Below, piece after piece: positions 20,427 through 32,831 of a DNA stretch of 64,000 nucleotides. The stretch is from Adenanthera pavonina (lineage: Eukaryota > Streptophyta > Magnoliopsida > Fabales > Fabaceae): contig JAIVEN010000009.1 in assembly GCA_026686845.1 (NCBI GenBank), forward strand, positions 41,949,001 to 42,013,000, read 5' to 3'. Positions within the stretch are counted from its first letter, which is position 1, and each line of letters starts with the position of its first letter. The notes beneath the pieces are model-generated. The model searched no databases and was not told the DNA's origin. It saw only the letters and a list, made by a program, of their open reading frames with translations. Both the position numbers and the translations under genes were made by a program.

Positions 20427-22723
20427 CAGATGCAAATAATTGTCTAAGGTTAGTTGAAATTTGAGAATTTACTGTCAAGCTTCGGGACAGGTCATAAATT
20501 TCTCAAAGTCCAACATTTATTTTACAAAGCATACCGCTCAAAATATTAAGGATATGGTTTGTTCTGTTTTAGATGTAAAGGATTCTATTAAGCCTGGTTC
20601 TTATTTAGGATTACCTAGTGTTTGGGGAAAGTCCAAACATGAAGCCTTGGTTTATATTAGAGAACGTATGGGTAGGAAAGTTCAATCATGGAAATCCAAA
20701 TTATTGTCGCATGCAGGGAGGGAAACTATGATAAAAGCTGTTATTAATGCAATTCCTTGCTATCCTATGCATTGTTTTAAATTTCCCAAAAAAACATGTT
20801 TGGAACTTGATACGTTAATTGCTAAATTTTGGTGGGAAGGGGTTGATTGTAATGGGAAAATTCATTGGAAAGCTTGGAAAAAGATGGTTAGGTCTAAACA
20901 TGAAGGTGGCATGGGTTTTAGGGATTTTGAGGTTTTTAATAATGCTTTACTTGCTAAAATTGCATGGAGAGTTTTTCAGAATCCTGAAGCTTTGTGGGTC
21001 AAAGTTTTAAAGGCTGTTTACTTCCCGAATTTTGATTTTTTGAATGCTCAGAAGGGTTCAAGGGCTTCATGGGGGTGGAGTAGTCTGTTAGAAGGAAGGA
21101 AATTGTTGGAGGATGATCTTTTTTGGTGTGTTGGAAATGTTTTGTCAATTAGAATTTGGGAGGATAGATGGGACCCAGGGATTAAAGGGAGAATTAACTC
21201 TGTTAATTTAGGTGTGGAGGATTCTAGTAAAAAAGTGGCTGAGTTAATTACTGTATCTAGTTGGGATCTTAGCTATCTAGAAGGGAAAGTGAGTGAGGAT
21301 ATTATTAAAAGAATTAGATGCATCCCAATTTCACATTCCAGAGGTGCTTATAGATTGGTGTGGTCTAAGGCTAAGAATGGGGAATATGTAGTTAGAGGGG
21401 GGTATCATTCTATGTTATGCAATTTGGAATATGTAGTTAGAGGGGGGTATCATTCTATGTTATGCAATTTGGACTCTTATTATGTTGATCAGCCTGAGAC
21501 CTCTATTTGTCCTACCAAGGCCTTATGGAAAGTAATATGGAAGTTAAAGGTGCCTTTAAAAATCTCTCATTTTTTGTGGAGGCGTTTATCTAATGCTATT
21601 GCTACAAAAGATGCTTTGGTTAAGAGAAGATGTAGTGCTTCTAATGAATGCCCAATTTGTGGCAAGGATGTTGAAACAGTTGAACATTTTTTTTTTTGTG
21701 CCCTTGGGCACAAAAGGTCTGGTTTGGTGTTTCTCGTACCTTAAAGTTTGACTGTTTAAATATTACAAGTTTTATTAAATGGGCTTTGGATTTTTTTTGT
21801 GGATGGTGTGTTGGTTTCTAATTATGAGAAAGCTTTGGTTGCTTGGATCTACTGGAATATATGGAAAGAAAGAAATGATATGGTGTTTAACAATAAAGAA
21901 CCTAATCCTGTTAGAGTTCTTTCAGCTGTTAATAGGGGTATTAATGAGTTTTGGTCTATAAATGGCATTTTTCCCTGTAATATTGATGATGGAAAGGCTA
22001 ACTCTAGACAAATGGTATGGACATCTCCTCCTTTGGGTGCATTTAAGATTAATTGCGATGCTGGATGTTGTGAAGTAAATAATTCTGCAAGTTGTGGTAT
22101 TATCTACAGGGACTCTTCTGGATGTTGGTTGTGGGGTTATGTAGAAAGATTTGAGGCTCCATCTTCATTGGATGCTAAGGCATGGACTCTTAGAAAGGCG
22201 ATCTTATTGGCTAATGAGCTGTGTTATAGCAGTGTGATTTTAGAAACTGATTGCTTTGAGCTTGTGTCCCTTTTGCAGGATAGTTCTAGGTCTGGTGGGG
22301 ATTGGAGATGCTCCATGTTGATCTTGGAGATTAAAGACTTGCTGTTGTCTCATTCAGGTTTTTCAATTTCTTGGCTGAATCGTCAAGGGAATAAGGCTGC
22401 TCATACATTGGCAGCAGTAGTTGGAAAGGAGTTGGGCCCTACTGGGTGGGTTAATATACCTCCACCTCCTGTTCTTTCCATTTTGTTACAAGAAGTACGG
22501 CAGCCTAGTTCTGAAAGTTGTTCCAATGGAGATCTTATGGCTCATTCGCATTCGGTTGTCCCTGTTTCTGAGAAAACTGGTGTTGGCTAGCTATGTTGTA
22601 TTTTCTTGTTTTGTTTTTGGTTTTGTTTGTATTTGGTTCATTGTTTTTGTTTTTCTCTGGTTACTGAACTAGTCATTGTAATTTTTTCTGTTATTAATAA
22701 TATTCTTGTTTGCTGAAAAAAAA
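20427..22723 (+). pseudogene. L1-type LINE, right part: RT end, zf-RVT and RNase H
   Basis: Continues the LINE cut at 7479. The first codons complete the RT active-site block, then a frameshift near 20460 leads into the thumb/connection region (YCQASGQVINFSKSN, GRKVQSWKSKLLSHAGRE). Next come the LINE zinc-binding region (CPICGKDVETVEHFFFC) and a C-terminal RNase H-like domain (about 22030-22420: FKINCDAGC, LETDCFELVSLL, SWLNRQGNKAAHTLA), in which the usual catalytic Glu position reads Lys (DAKAWTLRKA). At least one more frameshift lies near 21720. A 45-bp in-frame tandem duplication sits at 21382-21471. The element ends in a short poly(A) at 22714-22723. It is not functional. Confidence 0.9.
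21382..21471 (+). repeat. 45-bp tandem duplication inside the dead LINE
   Basis: Two identical 45-bp units starting GAATATGTAGTTAGAGGGGG at 21382 and 21427. Each encodes EYVVRGGYHSMLCNL, so the frame is kept. Being identical, the duplication is recent or gene-converted. Confidence 0.9.
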
Positions 22724-23740
22724 AATAGCACTTGGATTTTAACATTTATGAAAATAATATTTAAGAAACCTCGAGCTCATGAGCTAACCCACAAGACCAT
22801 TAAGCACATACTAGATTTTAAGAAATGAGACTAGTTTAAAAATGAGTTTTTTAAATCTTGTGACAAGCTAGCCTAAATGAGTTGGACCGATTTGTTTTCC
22901 CAATAGTAGTCGCTATGTATTTAGTAGGCTAGATAAACCCACCTATACATAAAAATCGTAATTGTCTTCTCACATTGTCACATGTACAAGCAACTAATCT
23001 TATATAATTATATAAAAATTAGAGCTAGTTAAATTTGAAATATTAGAAATAATCATGAAACAATATATAATTTTTAAAAATTTATATTGTGGATAATTTA
23101 TAACTTATAAATGATAAAATTCTTTATAATCTTTATACTCGTATATATAATAAGAAAAAATATTGATTTGAGTATTCTATTATTTCACCCATATTAAATA
23201 CAAGAAACAAATAATAACTTCACATAAATTAAAAGAAGTAGTTAAAAATTTGTCACAAATAATTTTTTTAAAAAAATTCCCCATTTAATACCTAAAACTT
23301 CTAGCTATATAATTAATAATATATCTTATGAGTAAAACTTATGCTTCATTGAATAAGGGATAATTTTGAAAAAAAAATTTAAATACATTAGATAATTTTT
23401 TATTTATTTTTTATATTTAAGACCAAAAAGTCTCTTTTATTTGAGACTAGAAGGAGTATAAAAAAGAGTTCTACTGTATTTATTTGTAATTTTGATAAAT
23501 GGTTAAAATTGTTCAATAAAGGACTCAAAGCTTTTTAAATCTGATTTCAAATGTAAATATTGTGAATAAAAAAAAATCATGTTAACATATGAGAGCTTCC
23601 TCCAATTAGGATTGGATCACAGCTCAAATTTATATTAGTGGGTAATACTAAATATAGTAATATGTTTTGTCATAAAATTTAAAAATAGAGAGAGAGGAGA
23701 AAGATGTAAGAAAAAATATATATATTTTTGTAAAAATTTT
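22724..23740. other. AT-rich intergenic stretch
   Basis: Between the LINE and the first exon of the next gene. Strongly AT-rich with no coding signal or clear element. Confidence 0.55.
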
Positions 23741-23960
23741 GGATATTAACCATGAACCCCGTGGTTTTACATCATGGATCAAAACGCAATATGGGAGTGC
23801 CGTTTTGTCCCCGCAAGAGTGCCGGTGCGGCCTTCCCTTGTTGCGCTCCTACCTGCGGCCTCTCGTGCAAGGGAGAGTGAGCAGAGTTTTCTGTTTCCAT
23901 CCACTTGAGATTTCGCCTCCCTCGCTGCGATTTTCTTTTCCCCAGGTATCTTGTTCTCTT

Positions 23961-24565
23961 TTTGATTCGATGATTCCTCTAATCTTTGTTTCTGTCTGCT
24001 GATTCTGTCAATGCTTATTCAGATTCTTCATTTGCCTCAATGGTATCACGCTCTGGCTTCTTTAGTTTCACTAGCTGTACAAGTCATAGATTCCACTCAT
24101 AAGCTGTTTCTCTATCATGGGTCGATTTGGTTTTGTCCTAAGTCTTCATCGATTTCAAAAAAAAAAAAACTGAGCTGTCATAACCTCGTATAGACAGACA
24201 TTCGAAATGTGTTCATTTGCGTAGTGTTCCTCACCTGTCCATGTATCCTATTTTCTTATCCATTTGATTTTATGACTTTCATCTTTGTTTCTCAATCTGC
24301 TGATTCTGTCAATGCTGCTTTTTGAAACCCTTCATTCGTCTTTATGTTGTGCCATAGCCACTTATCTTTGTTGTTTGACTTATTTCATTTTATCAAGTGT
24401 CTATCTTGACATACTATGGATTTTTTTCCTTCATTTGCTGAGCCACAAAATCCAATTATGGGTTCATACAATTTAAGGAGTCGATTTGGCTGTGTCCTAA
24501 AACTTCCCATTCCAAAGACGTTTCAGCTTTCATAACCTCATTTAGGCAAATGAGATGTGCTGCTT
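23961..24565 (+). repeat. Diverged tandem duplication in a probable 5'-UTR intron
   Basis: Two diverged copies, about 23961-24205 and 24270-24565, share in order CTGCTGATTCTGTCAATGCT, then GTCGATTTGG, TGTCCTAA, and finally a CATAACCTC block. They lie between a likely non-coding first exon (GC-richer, ending CCCCAG/GT at about 23945) and the acceptor TTTGTAG at 24594, that is, inside a 5'-UTR intron of the gene at 24666. Confidence 0.65.
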
Positions 24566-24665
24566 ATGGACTATGTTTTGTCATTTGTTTGTAGAGTTGG
24601 TGGTTGTGTTTGTTGACTCTGCAAGGAGGAAGGTGTTCATTTTGGTTTCAGAACAAGAACACAGT

Positions 24666-26248
24666 ATGTTTGGGACAGCTATTAGGTACTTTGCCAAGAA
24701 ATCAAAGCCAAAGCTGAGTGCAACATCGCTCAAAACGCCGCCAGAGCAGAGGCAGACGATCACTAGGGTTCTCTTTGATATTGTGAATGAGCATGGTCCC
24801 CTCACCATTGGAGAGACCTGGCAACGTGCCCAGGTACAACTGATTATACTGTCTCTTTGTTTGATTGATTTGTGCAATTTGAATTCCCTTTCTCACAGCA
24901 AACTCAAACTTTTTGCCAGTGTTTGTTATGTGGGGATTTCAACTTCAAAAGCACTTGAAAATTTTGAAGTTTTTGTGTTATTTGTGCCCTAAATAGCTCA
25001 GGAGTAATAATTTTTTCTCATATTTTTTGGATGAGTTTTCAAGTACCTGAGAGATTAGGATGTTCATACACCGAAGGTTCATCACTAACTGATCGTAACT
25101 TGTCATCGTGGCTTGTTCTTGGGTCTTTTGGATGATGATACACTGTTGCATAATAGGCCATGACAGGCGAGATTTTCTGTCTACATTTCATTTAATTTGA
25201 ATAGAATCAGTTATGAAAAATTACATTTGGAATAGGCAGGCCGTATGTTCAGAATCTGAAGTGATTATGGAATTAACTGTGTGTGTTTTAGGCTGAACAA
25301 TAGATGAATGAAACCAAAGAAATTCATTCCCCATCCCAGAAATTAACAGAATCTTTGTTGTTACCTGGTTATGCAACCAAATGGAATGCATATGATACGA
25401 AAGAAGTGAAAGAGAAAGGATGGAGAAAAAAAGAGAGAGAGAATTAGAGATGAACAGATTCCATTAACAGGGATAACTGCTTGTCCTGCCTATCATAACA
25501 AACCCCTTTTATTCATAAAGTCATTAATAAGCAACGACTTGACACTAACACACACCTAACGTCCTAACCACGTCTGTTTCTTATCCTTTATTCATATCAA
25601 CATATAAATTCTCAGTCATTTTTCCTGAAGATTTTTTATTTTCAACAAAGGATGATGGAAGTGGTATGAAGATGTTCTGAGGTAGTAGACTGGTTCTCAC
25701 ACCTCAATAATTAACCTTTAGGAGAAGGTTCTTTGTCCCATTTGGGTGTCAATCAGATAAACAAAGGTTTGATTGAATTTAGATCCTTTGAAGTAATGAG
25801 ATTGACATATGAAATGTATGGAACCCACTTCTTCTGTTTTCATATTTCTCTCTTATTTTAGAGTCAGTTTACAAACTTTTTAACTCTAGTCGACTCTAAT
25901 TTTTAATTTAAACCTGAGATATCTCGCTAACTTACCAGACCCCTCATCAGTGACCACACGTAGTGACTTATTTTCTATAAGATTTGACAGATCAACATGC
26001 TTGTGACCTGTGAACATGTATTATTAACTGATCATCTTGACTGTTTGAAGGAGGTTGGATTAAAAGATTTGACAAGCAAGAGTCACATGAAATTAGTGCT
26101 GAGATGGATGAGAGAGAGGCAGAAGCTACGTCTCATATGCAACCATGTAGGGGCTCACAAGCAGTTTTTGTATACCACTTGGTTTGCAAAGTCCAACCCC
26201 ACTCAAGCAACAGCCAAAAATGTTCCTTCAAAACAGCAGTCTTCTTGA
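24666..26248 (+). CDS. Small conserved plant protein, possibly mitochondrial, two exons
   Basis: Coding exons 24666-24833 and 26051-26248 give 121 residues. The 1,217-bp intron has donor CAG/GTACAA and acceptor TTTGAAG/GAG, both between codons. The N-terminus MFGTAIRYFAKKSKPK is basic and amphipathic, like a short mitochondrial presequence. The core, from ITRVLFDIVNEHGPLT through SKSHMKLVLRWMRERQKLRLI to the HKQFLYTTWF strand, alternates helices and a hairpin in a way that recalls a winged helix. I do not recognise a named family and give no function; a mitoribosome-associated or nucleic-acid-binding role would be a guess. A non-coding first exon near 23800-23945 and a 5'-UTR intron are likely. 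The gene converges with the X8 gene. Confidence 0.75.
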
Positions 26249-27668
26249 AAGTTGAAAGCCTTTGATCACAATTAGCCAAAGAGGAAATGGAGGAATAGCT
26301 GCTTACGGTGTGGGAATAAAGTGTAGACCATATATATAGCTTAAGCTCCAGAACTAGAGGATCTGATTATTGCTTCTACTTTCCATTGTATATCTTCAAT
26401 GGTTTGCTGAGTTAGACTTTTTCTTATCAGTCTTGCTTCTGTTGTTCATTTGGTTTTTTGTTTCTCTTCAACTATCCTTACTTCTTGGCGAATGGCTGGT
26501 ATGTGTGATTGAGGTACCTGGCTTGCCTTGTGACTTGGTGTGAGAATTGGTCTCTGAATTATCACAATTTAAAACTGAAAATGATATTTTTGAACAAGTT
26601 TTATTAAAATTATGCATATCTTTTTTTTTTCACTTTCAAAGTTTATAATTTTTTTTTAAAAAATGAAAGAGTATAATTTTAATGAAACTGGATGAAAATT
26701 TATACTTTTAAATTATAAAAATTATGTATTTTGATAATAAATTAAAGATGTGTAAAGATTAACAAATATGTATAGTTTATTCTTCTTTTCAGAAGTCTTT
26801 TTATAATTTTAAAATGAAATTTTACTTAATTTCAACAAACTTTAAAAGATGTTTATATTAGTTTAAAAATAAATGAGAGATTTTGATATAAAATTACAAG
26901 TCAAACGGAATATAAGAACGCAGTTTAATGATTAAACCGACTTAAAATGTTTGCAAGCAATATAGACTTTTCTTTAAGATAATGTTCATTCTCTTACCAT
27001 TTAACTTATTCACTATTGATAATCACTTATTACCTTAATCGCTATTGATAATCACCCTGAGCTCGTAGTTGACCATTTAAGTCTGATTTAGCCTGTTCAT
27101 TGACCAACTGTTTTAATCATCAAATGCCACCTTTGAATTGTTAAATGACAATCAGAATAAACCCCATATATTTGCACAATTTTTGAAATGAAATGCGCTG
27201 CTTATGATTTGTTAAAAGGGTTGGACTCCCTACACTTCTCATATTTTATAAAATTTGATGATAAGAGAAGGCCCCACAAACCGCCCAAGGAATGTTTTGA
27301 AAAGCTGCACAAATATACTCAATCCCAAATTAAAATAACCAATTTGAAAGAAAAAAAAAAGCTGCCGAACAAAGATTATTAGGATTAGGAGTGAGTGACA
27401 GGGAAGCAGCTACTGGACAAGAAGAATATAAATCACAATGAGTACAAATTAAACACAAACTAGAAATTTGAAAAGATTTGCACAGTAGGGAGATTCTTGT
27501 CCCAACATGAAAGCTAGGAATATCTTAGCACAAACACAATTACAAAATGCTAGTGCAGGTTCTCCCTCCCGAACTTTTCTTCTCTTTTTCTTTTTCATTA
27601 CAAGACATTTCAATTTCCAGTTATGTTTCTTGGAATGAAATTTCAAAATACCAATGTCATCACCACCA
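26249..27668. other. Intergenic stretch between convergent genes
   Basis: Holds the 3' UTR of the gene to the left and the 3' UTR of the minus-strand X8 gene to the right. The rest is AT-rich with no coding signal. The open frames at 27188-27382 and 27547-27813 are not supported; the latter overlaps the last X8 exon on the other strand. Confidence 0.55.
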
Positions 27669-28061
27669 TCACCTCCCAAAGTATGAAAGCAGTACCAGAA
27701 CAGCAAGTTTCCACCACTTGAAACTTGGATTATGCTTCCCCACTGGAGCAGCAGCAGAAGAACCTACAGATCTGTCACATGAAAAATTATACTCTAGTTT
27801 GAATAACAAGTGAATCAATCAATAAATCACACATATATATATATAAGCTGCTTCTTTCAATGTAGAAAAGTAGTGCTTAAGATTCCATACATACCCAGAT
27901 GTAGCATAGGTACATTTCCCATAACCTGCAGAGAAAGGAAGCATCTCAGTTCTTCCCAATTTTTTATCAGAAAAAAATGATCATGTAATGAAAACAATGT
28001 TTCTTTCGAAAGTTCTTCATATTATGAATGCCTTTAACTCTTTGTATGAAAAAAAAGAAGA

Positions 28062-28093
<32 letters not shown>

Positions 28094-30497
28094 GCCAAAC
28101 TAGAGAAAACCAGTGAGCAATGCAAATCAAACTCGCAAAACATCAAGAAAAACAAAATTTGATGGGATTCGATGAAATTGCTTGTGCCCCAGCCTTTACC
28201 AACTTTAAGCCTCCTCTCACACAAAATAAAGATAGAAAGAATGACATGCAAAAAAGTTATAGAAAACTTTTACACCATGCTTTGACCTCATCAGCCAGTA
28301 AGAAATTCAGTAAGGACCACAAGTTTTACATCACTATAAATTGCATAAACACAACCCTGTCACCAAAAAGGGAAAGGTTGTTACGTAAATGGTAATATGG
28401 AAACCAAAATGGCAGGCAGGTAAAGTTGTCAAGATCTACTTGACAAAAAGCATTGACACAAACAAAGAACATGACTGAGATAAAGATAGGGTAACATGAT
28501 CAGACAATAAAACATGAAGAGTTTATGTATGTATTGAAGAATCATTTCATGTCTTATACAAGTGTATGACACAAATAGATCAGCCCCCTTTCAAGTGTAT
28601 GTGCTTCATAAGTTATGATCTGCAGAACAAAACATATTAGAAACGCATTTATATTTAACTTACTAGGGTTTTTTCTTGTGACAGTGGCAGTTCCCCCAAA
28701 ATTGCAGGCAATATCAGAGTTCCCATTTTGTTGATAGTAACTGTTGAAAGGAAAAGATGCATGAGACACCAGAGTGTCCGGATCAAAGCACCGTCCTCCT
28801 CCTTGGATGGCAGTGCAATCAGCCATTCCGAGCCCACAAGCCCAGTCTAGAGCATTCTGCAAATCCACTTGGGAAACGCCGGGAAGGGCCACACACCATG
28901 TTGTGCCATCAAGGAAAGTTGTGTTGCCTTCTGGTGGTGACATTGTTGTGACTGGAACTGCTGCATCTGCCTTCTCTTGCACAGCAATTCCCCTTCCCAT
29001 GGCTAAATAGCATTTTCCAGAGAAATAGAAGCACATGACCAATTATGATTCAGTTCAGTAATAAATTCATGAACAATAAACTATAATCAACATTGAAATT
29101 ACTTTCACTTCCCCTCCTGAGCTTTTCGGAACCTACACTATGCTTCCTTATTTTAAGTTTTTGCAAGGATCAAATTGGTCTTCTGGTTTTTCTTGGAGAA
29201 AAAATGCATAAGGTATAGGGCTTCGTTAGCAATTTGGGGAAATGACAATTGAGAACCAAAAGTTTGAATTAAATACAATAAAGGATCTTGCAGTTTTTTT
29301 AACTACTGAACATCGTGAATTTACTACTACTTTATTTTGTATTTACTACTGAAAAAACTATATGATCCTTTACTGTATTTAATTCAAACTTTTGGTCTCC
29401 AACTGTCATTTTCCCTAACAATTTTCAAAATAAAAATAGGTTTTCATAGAAACTGATTTTAGACGTGGGGTCGTGACTGTATATTTTAAAAACCTCAGGA
29501 AAGATGAATGCAATTTAATCTAAGATAAACAAACTAGCTAGTAAAAGACTAGTAGTTTTGCTTCGATTCTTGACATAAATGTTTGCATTGTCTAGCAAGT
29601 CTAGAACCTACTTAATCACCAAGAAAATGTTTAGAACCAACTTTTTTATTTGTTATGCCTGAAAAGGAGCATATGGAACAAAATCCATAGGTCATTACTT
29701 TTGTTATGCCTAAGATATGTGCATTTTAGATGATCTGGAAATTCTAATAGCATCAAATAAGATGCATGATGGAAGTAAAGTGCGTGAACCCCACCATGCT
29801 TTTCCTTTTTTATTTTCTTTCCCTCTCAAAATCTAAAACTTCATCTTCGTTTGCGAAGCCAAAAATTGTCAGTTGCTAGGGTTTAGGGTTTAAAGTCCAC
29901 CGTGGTTAACAAATGATGCCTCAATCAAGAAGCAGAGACAGAGATTTGCCCTGATATACAGAAATTAGATTCCATAGTCTCACATTGAAGTCATGGACTT
30001 AACTAAAGAATCCTGGTTATTTTTCTTACTATCTACAAGACAAGATTATAAGGTTAAACTTCACCTTCTCCCACTTGTTACCCACTTAATAAGAAGAGTA
30101 TAGTGAGCTTTTCATCATGCTTCGCTTCGTCCAAATAATGGAGAGTCAGACTACATTTTTATGGTTTAACATCAGATATTAGGGACACCATTTTTGCTTC
30201 AATGGGAACGAAAGAAAACTAAAATGAAAATCTAGCTAACAAATTGCAACACAGAAAAGAGGGAGGAGAAGACCAAACCAGAAGCAAGAAGCCAAAAACC
30301 CAGGCCTATGAACTAAACTGGAAAAGGGCAAAAAAAAAAACAAAGAAGTAAAGAAACAGGTGAATACCCAGATGAGTTTTCTCAAACAAACCGCACAAAA
30401 ATATTAAGTTTGAACCAAAAAAAAATGAGAAACAGAGCATACCCAGATGGGATTCCATGAAAACCAGGCAAAGAAAAACCCACATTGTGTTGCTCAT
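27669..30497 (-). CDS. GPI-anchored X8-domain (callose-binding, PDCB-like) protein, four exons
   Basis: Coding exons are 30497-30443, 29002-28664, 27925-27895 (only 31 bp) and 27771-27669, total 175 residues; all introns are GT-AG and the phases agree. Domains: signal peptide (about 1-19, hydrophobic WVFLCLVF), mature start near MGRGIAVQEK, X8/CBM43 domain about 54-137 with six cysteines (55, 74, 81, 90, 118, 136) and the WCVA start, then a small Ser/Ala linker (SGSVGSSAAAP) and a hydrophobic C-terminal tail (KLAVLVLLSY) that fit GPI anchoring. X8 proteins of this layout bind beta-1,3-glucan (callose) at plasmodesmata or cell walls. The start at 30497 gives the best signal peptide; an in-frame ATG at 30572 would add 25 residues and is less likely. 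The C-terminal part after the X8 domain is short compared with some family members. Confidence 0.88.
28070..28092. repeat. (AT)n microsatellite in intron 2 of the X8 gene
   Basis: About 11 AT units directly after a run of A. Low information otherwise. Confidence 0.9.
29226..29426. mobile_element. Foldback MITE in intron 1 of the X8 gene
   Basis: About 200 bp with long inverted arms. The left arm contains CCAAAAGTTTGAATTAAATA and the right arm its complement TATTTAATTCAAACTTTTGG, with flanking GAAAATGACA-type sequence also matching. The arms are about 70 bp each around a short AT-rich loop. Non-coding. The target duplication is unclear. Confidence 0.7.
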
Positions 30498-32100
30498 AGT
30501 TGTACTTGTACCAGCTTCTAATGGTGTCTCGTTGCTTCGAAGAATGTGACTCAATAGTCCAGCTTTAAGCATTATAGCTCTGGACCAGCGTGATGAGGCT
30601 GAGTCTGGGTGTGTCTGTGACTTTCTCGTGGTTCAAAGAAGGGAAGGAAAAGCAAGTGAGGGATGAGTGAGTGATATAGTAATGGGAGGAACAAGAGGAG
30701 GTGGTGGTAGAGGAATCAGGAGTTGCTTGAACGGGAAAATTTGGTTCTTTTTAGCTTTATTTGGTGTGTAATGAAGTACTTAATGGACAAACAAGAGATG
30801 TGATGCTGATGCATCCTTCAGAAGTTAGTACCATCTTTCCCAGACTACGGACACAGGCCTGGATTGGATTCATTTTACCACTGTTTGGTACACAGGGAGG
30901 GGACCCTCATACAACATATTCATTCCAAACAGTCCCCCTGTTTCGAATGATATTTTAAGAGAGGGGGAGGATCCCCCTCCCCCTCAAAATGTGCCCCCCC
31001 TCTTGGCATTCTCTATTAGGCACCTTCAAAAGGTGGTGATACCATTGGCATTCTCTATTAAAAAAGAAAGAAATCAATATAAATTATAAAATTTACATCC
31101 ATTCACATCTAATGACTTTTTTAAATTTTATTTAATATAAAACAAATGTGTCTAGTTAATTAAAAGAAACATTATTTAAGATTATTGGACGAAATACCAT
31201 CAATATCAATATCATCATTATCATTAACATTAAATATAAAATTTTAAAAAATGTATTATTTCGCAAGTCCCAAATATTACAGTTTGTTTTCCAAATTTCA
31301 TATAATGTAAGGAACCTCCACAATGTTTGAAATAATTCAATAGTTTCTTTTTCAAATTAGGCATGTTTTCCTATACAAATGTGAAAAATGAATCATACAA
31401 TTAATTATTAATAACTTATTATCAATAATACAATTTGTTGCAAATTTTATATTATACAAACATGTTTCCTTGTATAATGCACATAATATGATAAATAAGT
31501 TTCAATGTTCATACCTTATAAATACTGCATTTTGTTATATATTTTATTATATATATTGATATATGATAATAAATTTATTATGTGTTGCAATATTAGAAAG
31601 ATTAGGCTATAATTTTTAGAGATATGAATACATTTTTTATAATTCTTAAAAATTTTAAATTTTGAGATTTTATATTATTATTGCATAAATTATAAGAGAT
31701 CACTTGACATGAACAATAGGCAAGAGAGGTCTTAAGAAATGGATCATTGGTTTTTACTTGGTTTCAAAGGGAAAGATAATGTCAGAAAGTGGCAAAATTT
31801 TGGGAAGTTTTATTTCTTGAATAGTTTATAATATTTTATCAAAAATACATTTGACTACTTAATTCATTTCTTGAATGAAAAGAGTATTCATCTCTTTAAT
31901 ACTAATATATAATATATTTATATTAAAAATAAACTAAACTTCCTATAAATTAAAAAAATTAAATCAGTAGATAAAACTTGAATTTTCCACAAAATTAACT
32001 TCCTGAAAAGATATTTTTTGAAAAGCTGCTCCTGATAAATATATCAAAGGCCATAAGTTTTATAATGATCTAATTTTATTCTCACAAGTCACAACAAGGA
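30498..32100. other. Upstream region of the X8 gene and intergenic DNA
   Basis: The first 250 bp probably contain the promoter and 5' UTR of the minus-strand X8 gene. At 30958-30985 is an imperfect palindrome around GGGGGAGGATCCCCCTCCCC. A 16-bp direct repeat (TTGGCATTCTCTATTA) stands at 31003 and 31045. Beyond 31,060 it is AT-rich and featureless. Confidence 0.5.
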
Positions 32101-32299
32101 AGGCCTGTTTGATTTCTTTCATTATTTTTATGTTTTTAAAATAGTTTTATAAAACAATTTCCTAATATGAGTTTTTGAAACAAGAAATGAAAAAAAAAAT
32201 ATTTAAATAATTTTTTTTGAAAATTTCATCTTAAAACAAAAATATAATAAAAAGATTCATTTGGAAATACTATATTGAAAATAGTTTTTGAAAACACCG

Positions 32300-32745
32300 A
32301 TAGATAACGACAAATAATGGTGGCTAGCAAGGGACAATATGACATATAGTAGTGGACAATGGAGACTAGCGATAGTTGAAAACAATTGATAGTGGTCCAT
32401 GGTAGTTAGCAGTGGTCAACGATAGTTGACGATAGTTAGAAGTAATCAATTGTGGTTGGCAATGGTCGAAGGTAGTAGACAATGATTAATGATGGTTGGT
32501 GGTGATCATCGATGGCTGGTCATAGTTGGTAATAGTTAATAGTAATTGTTAGTGGTCAGTGACAGTTGATGGTGGTCAATAATAATCGACTATGGTTGAT
32601 GGTAGTTGACAGTGAATTGTGGTATTGATAACAATCAATAACAATCGAGAATAGTCAACAATAGTTGAAAATAGTTGGTGGTGGTCGATAACAAATGGTA
32701 GTAATCGGCGATTGTTGGTATTGTTCAGCAATAATCAATGGTAAA
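32300..32745. repeat. Degenerate minisatellite of GGTNGTYRAYRRT type
   Basis: About 450 bp made almost wholly of short units such as GGTAGTTGACAGT, GGTGGTCGATA and GGTCAACGATAGTTGA, with a loose period near 10-13 bases and much variation. It is strikingly different in composition from the A/T-only surroundings. Confidence 0.8.
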
Positions 32746-32831
32746 TGTAAATAAAAACAAAAGCAACTTTAATTTTTTAAAAAACAAAAAAAAAGTGACA
32801 AGTTTTCAAAAACAAGTAAATAGAAAATATT

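Noticed and set aside
30498..30572. Longer N-terminus for the X8 protein
   Set aside because: An in-frame ATG at 30572 would put 25 polar residues before the signal peptide; the start at 30497 fits secretion better.
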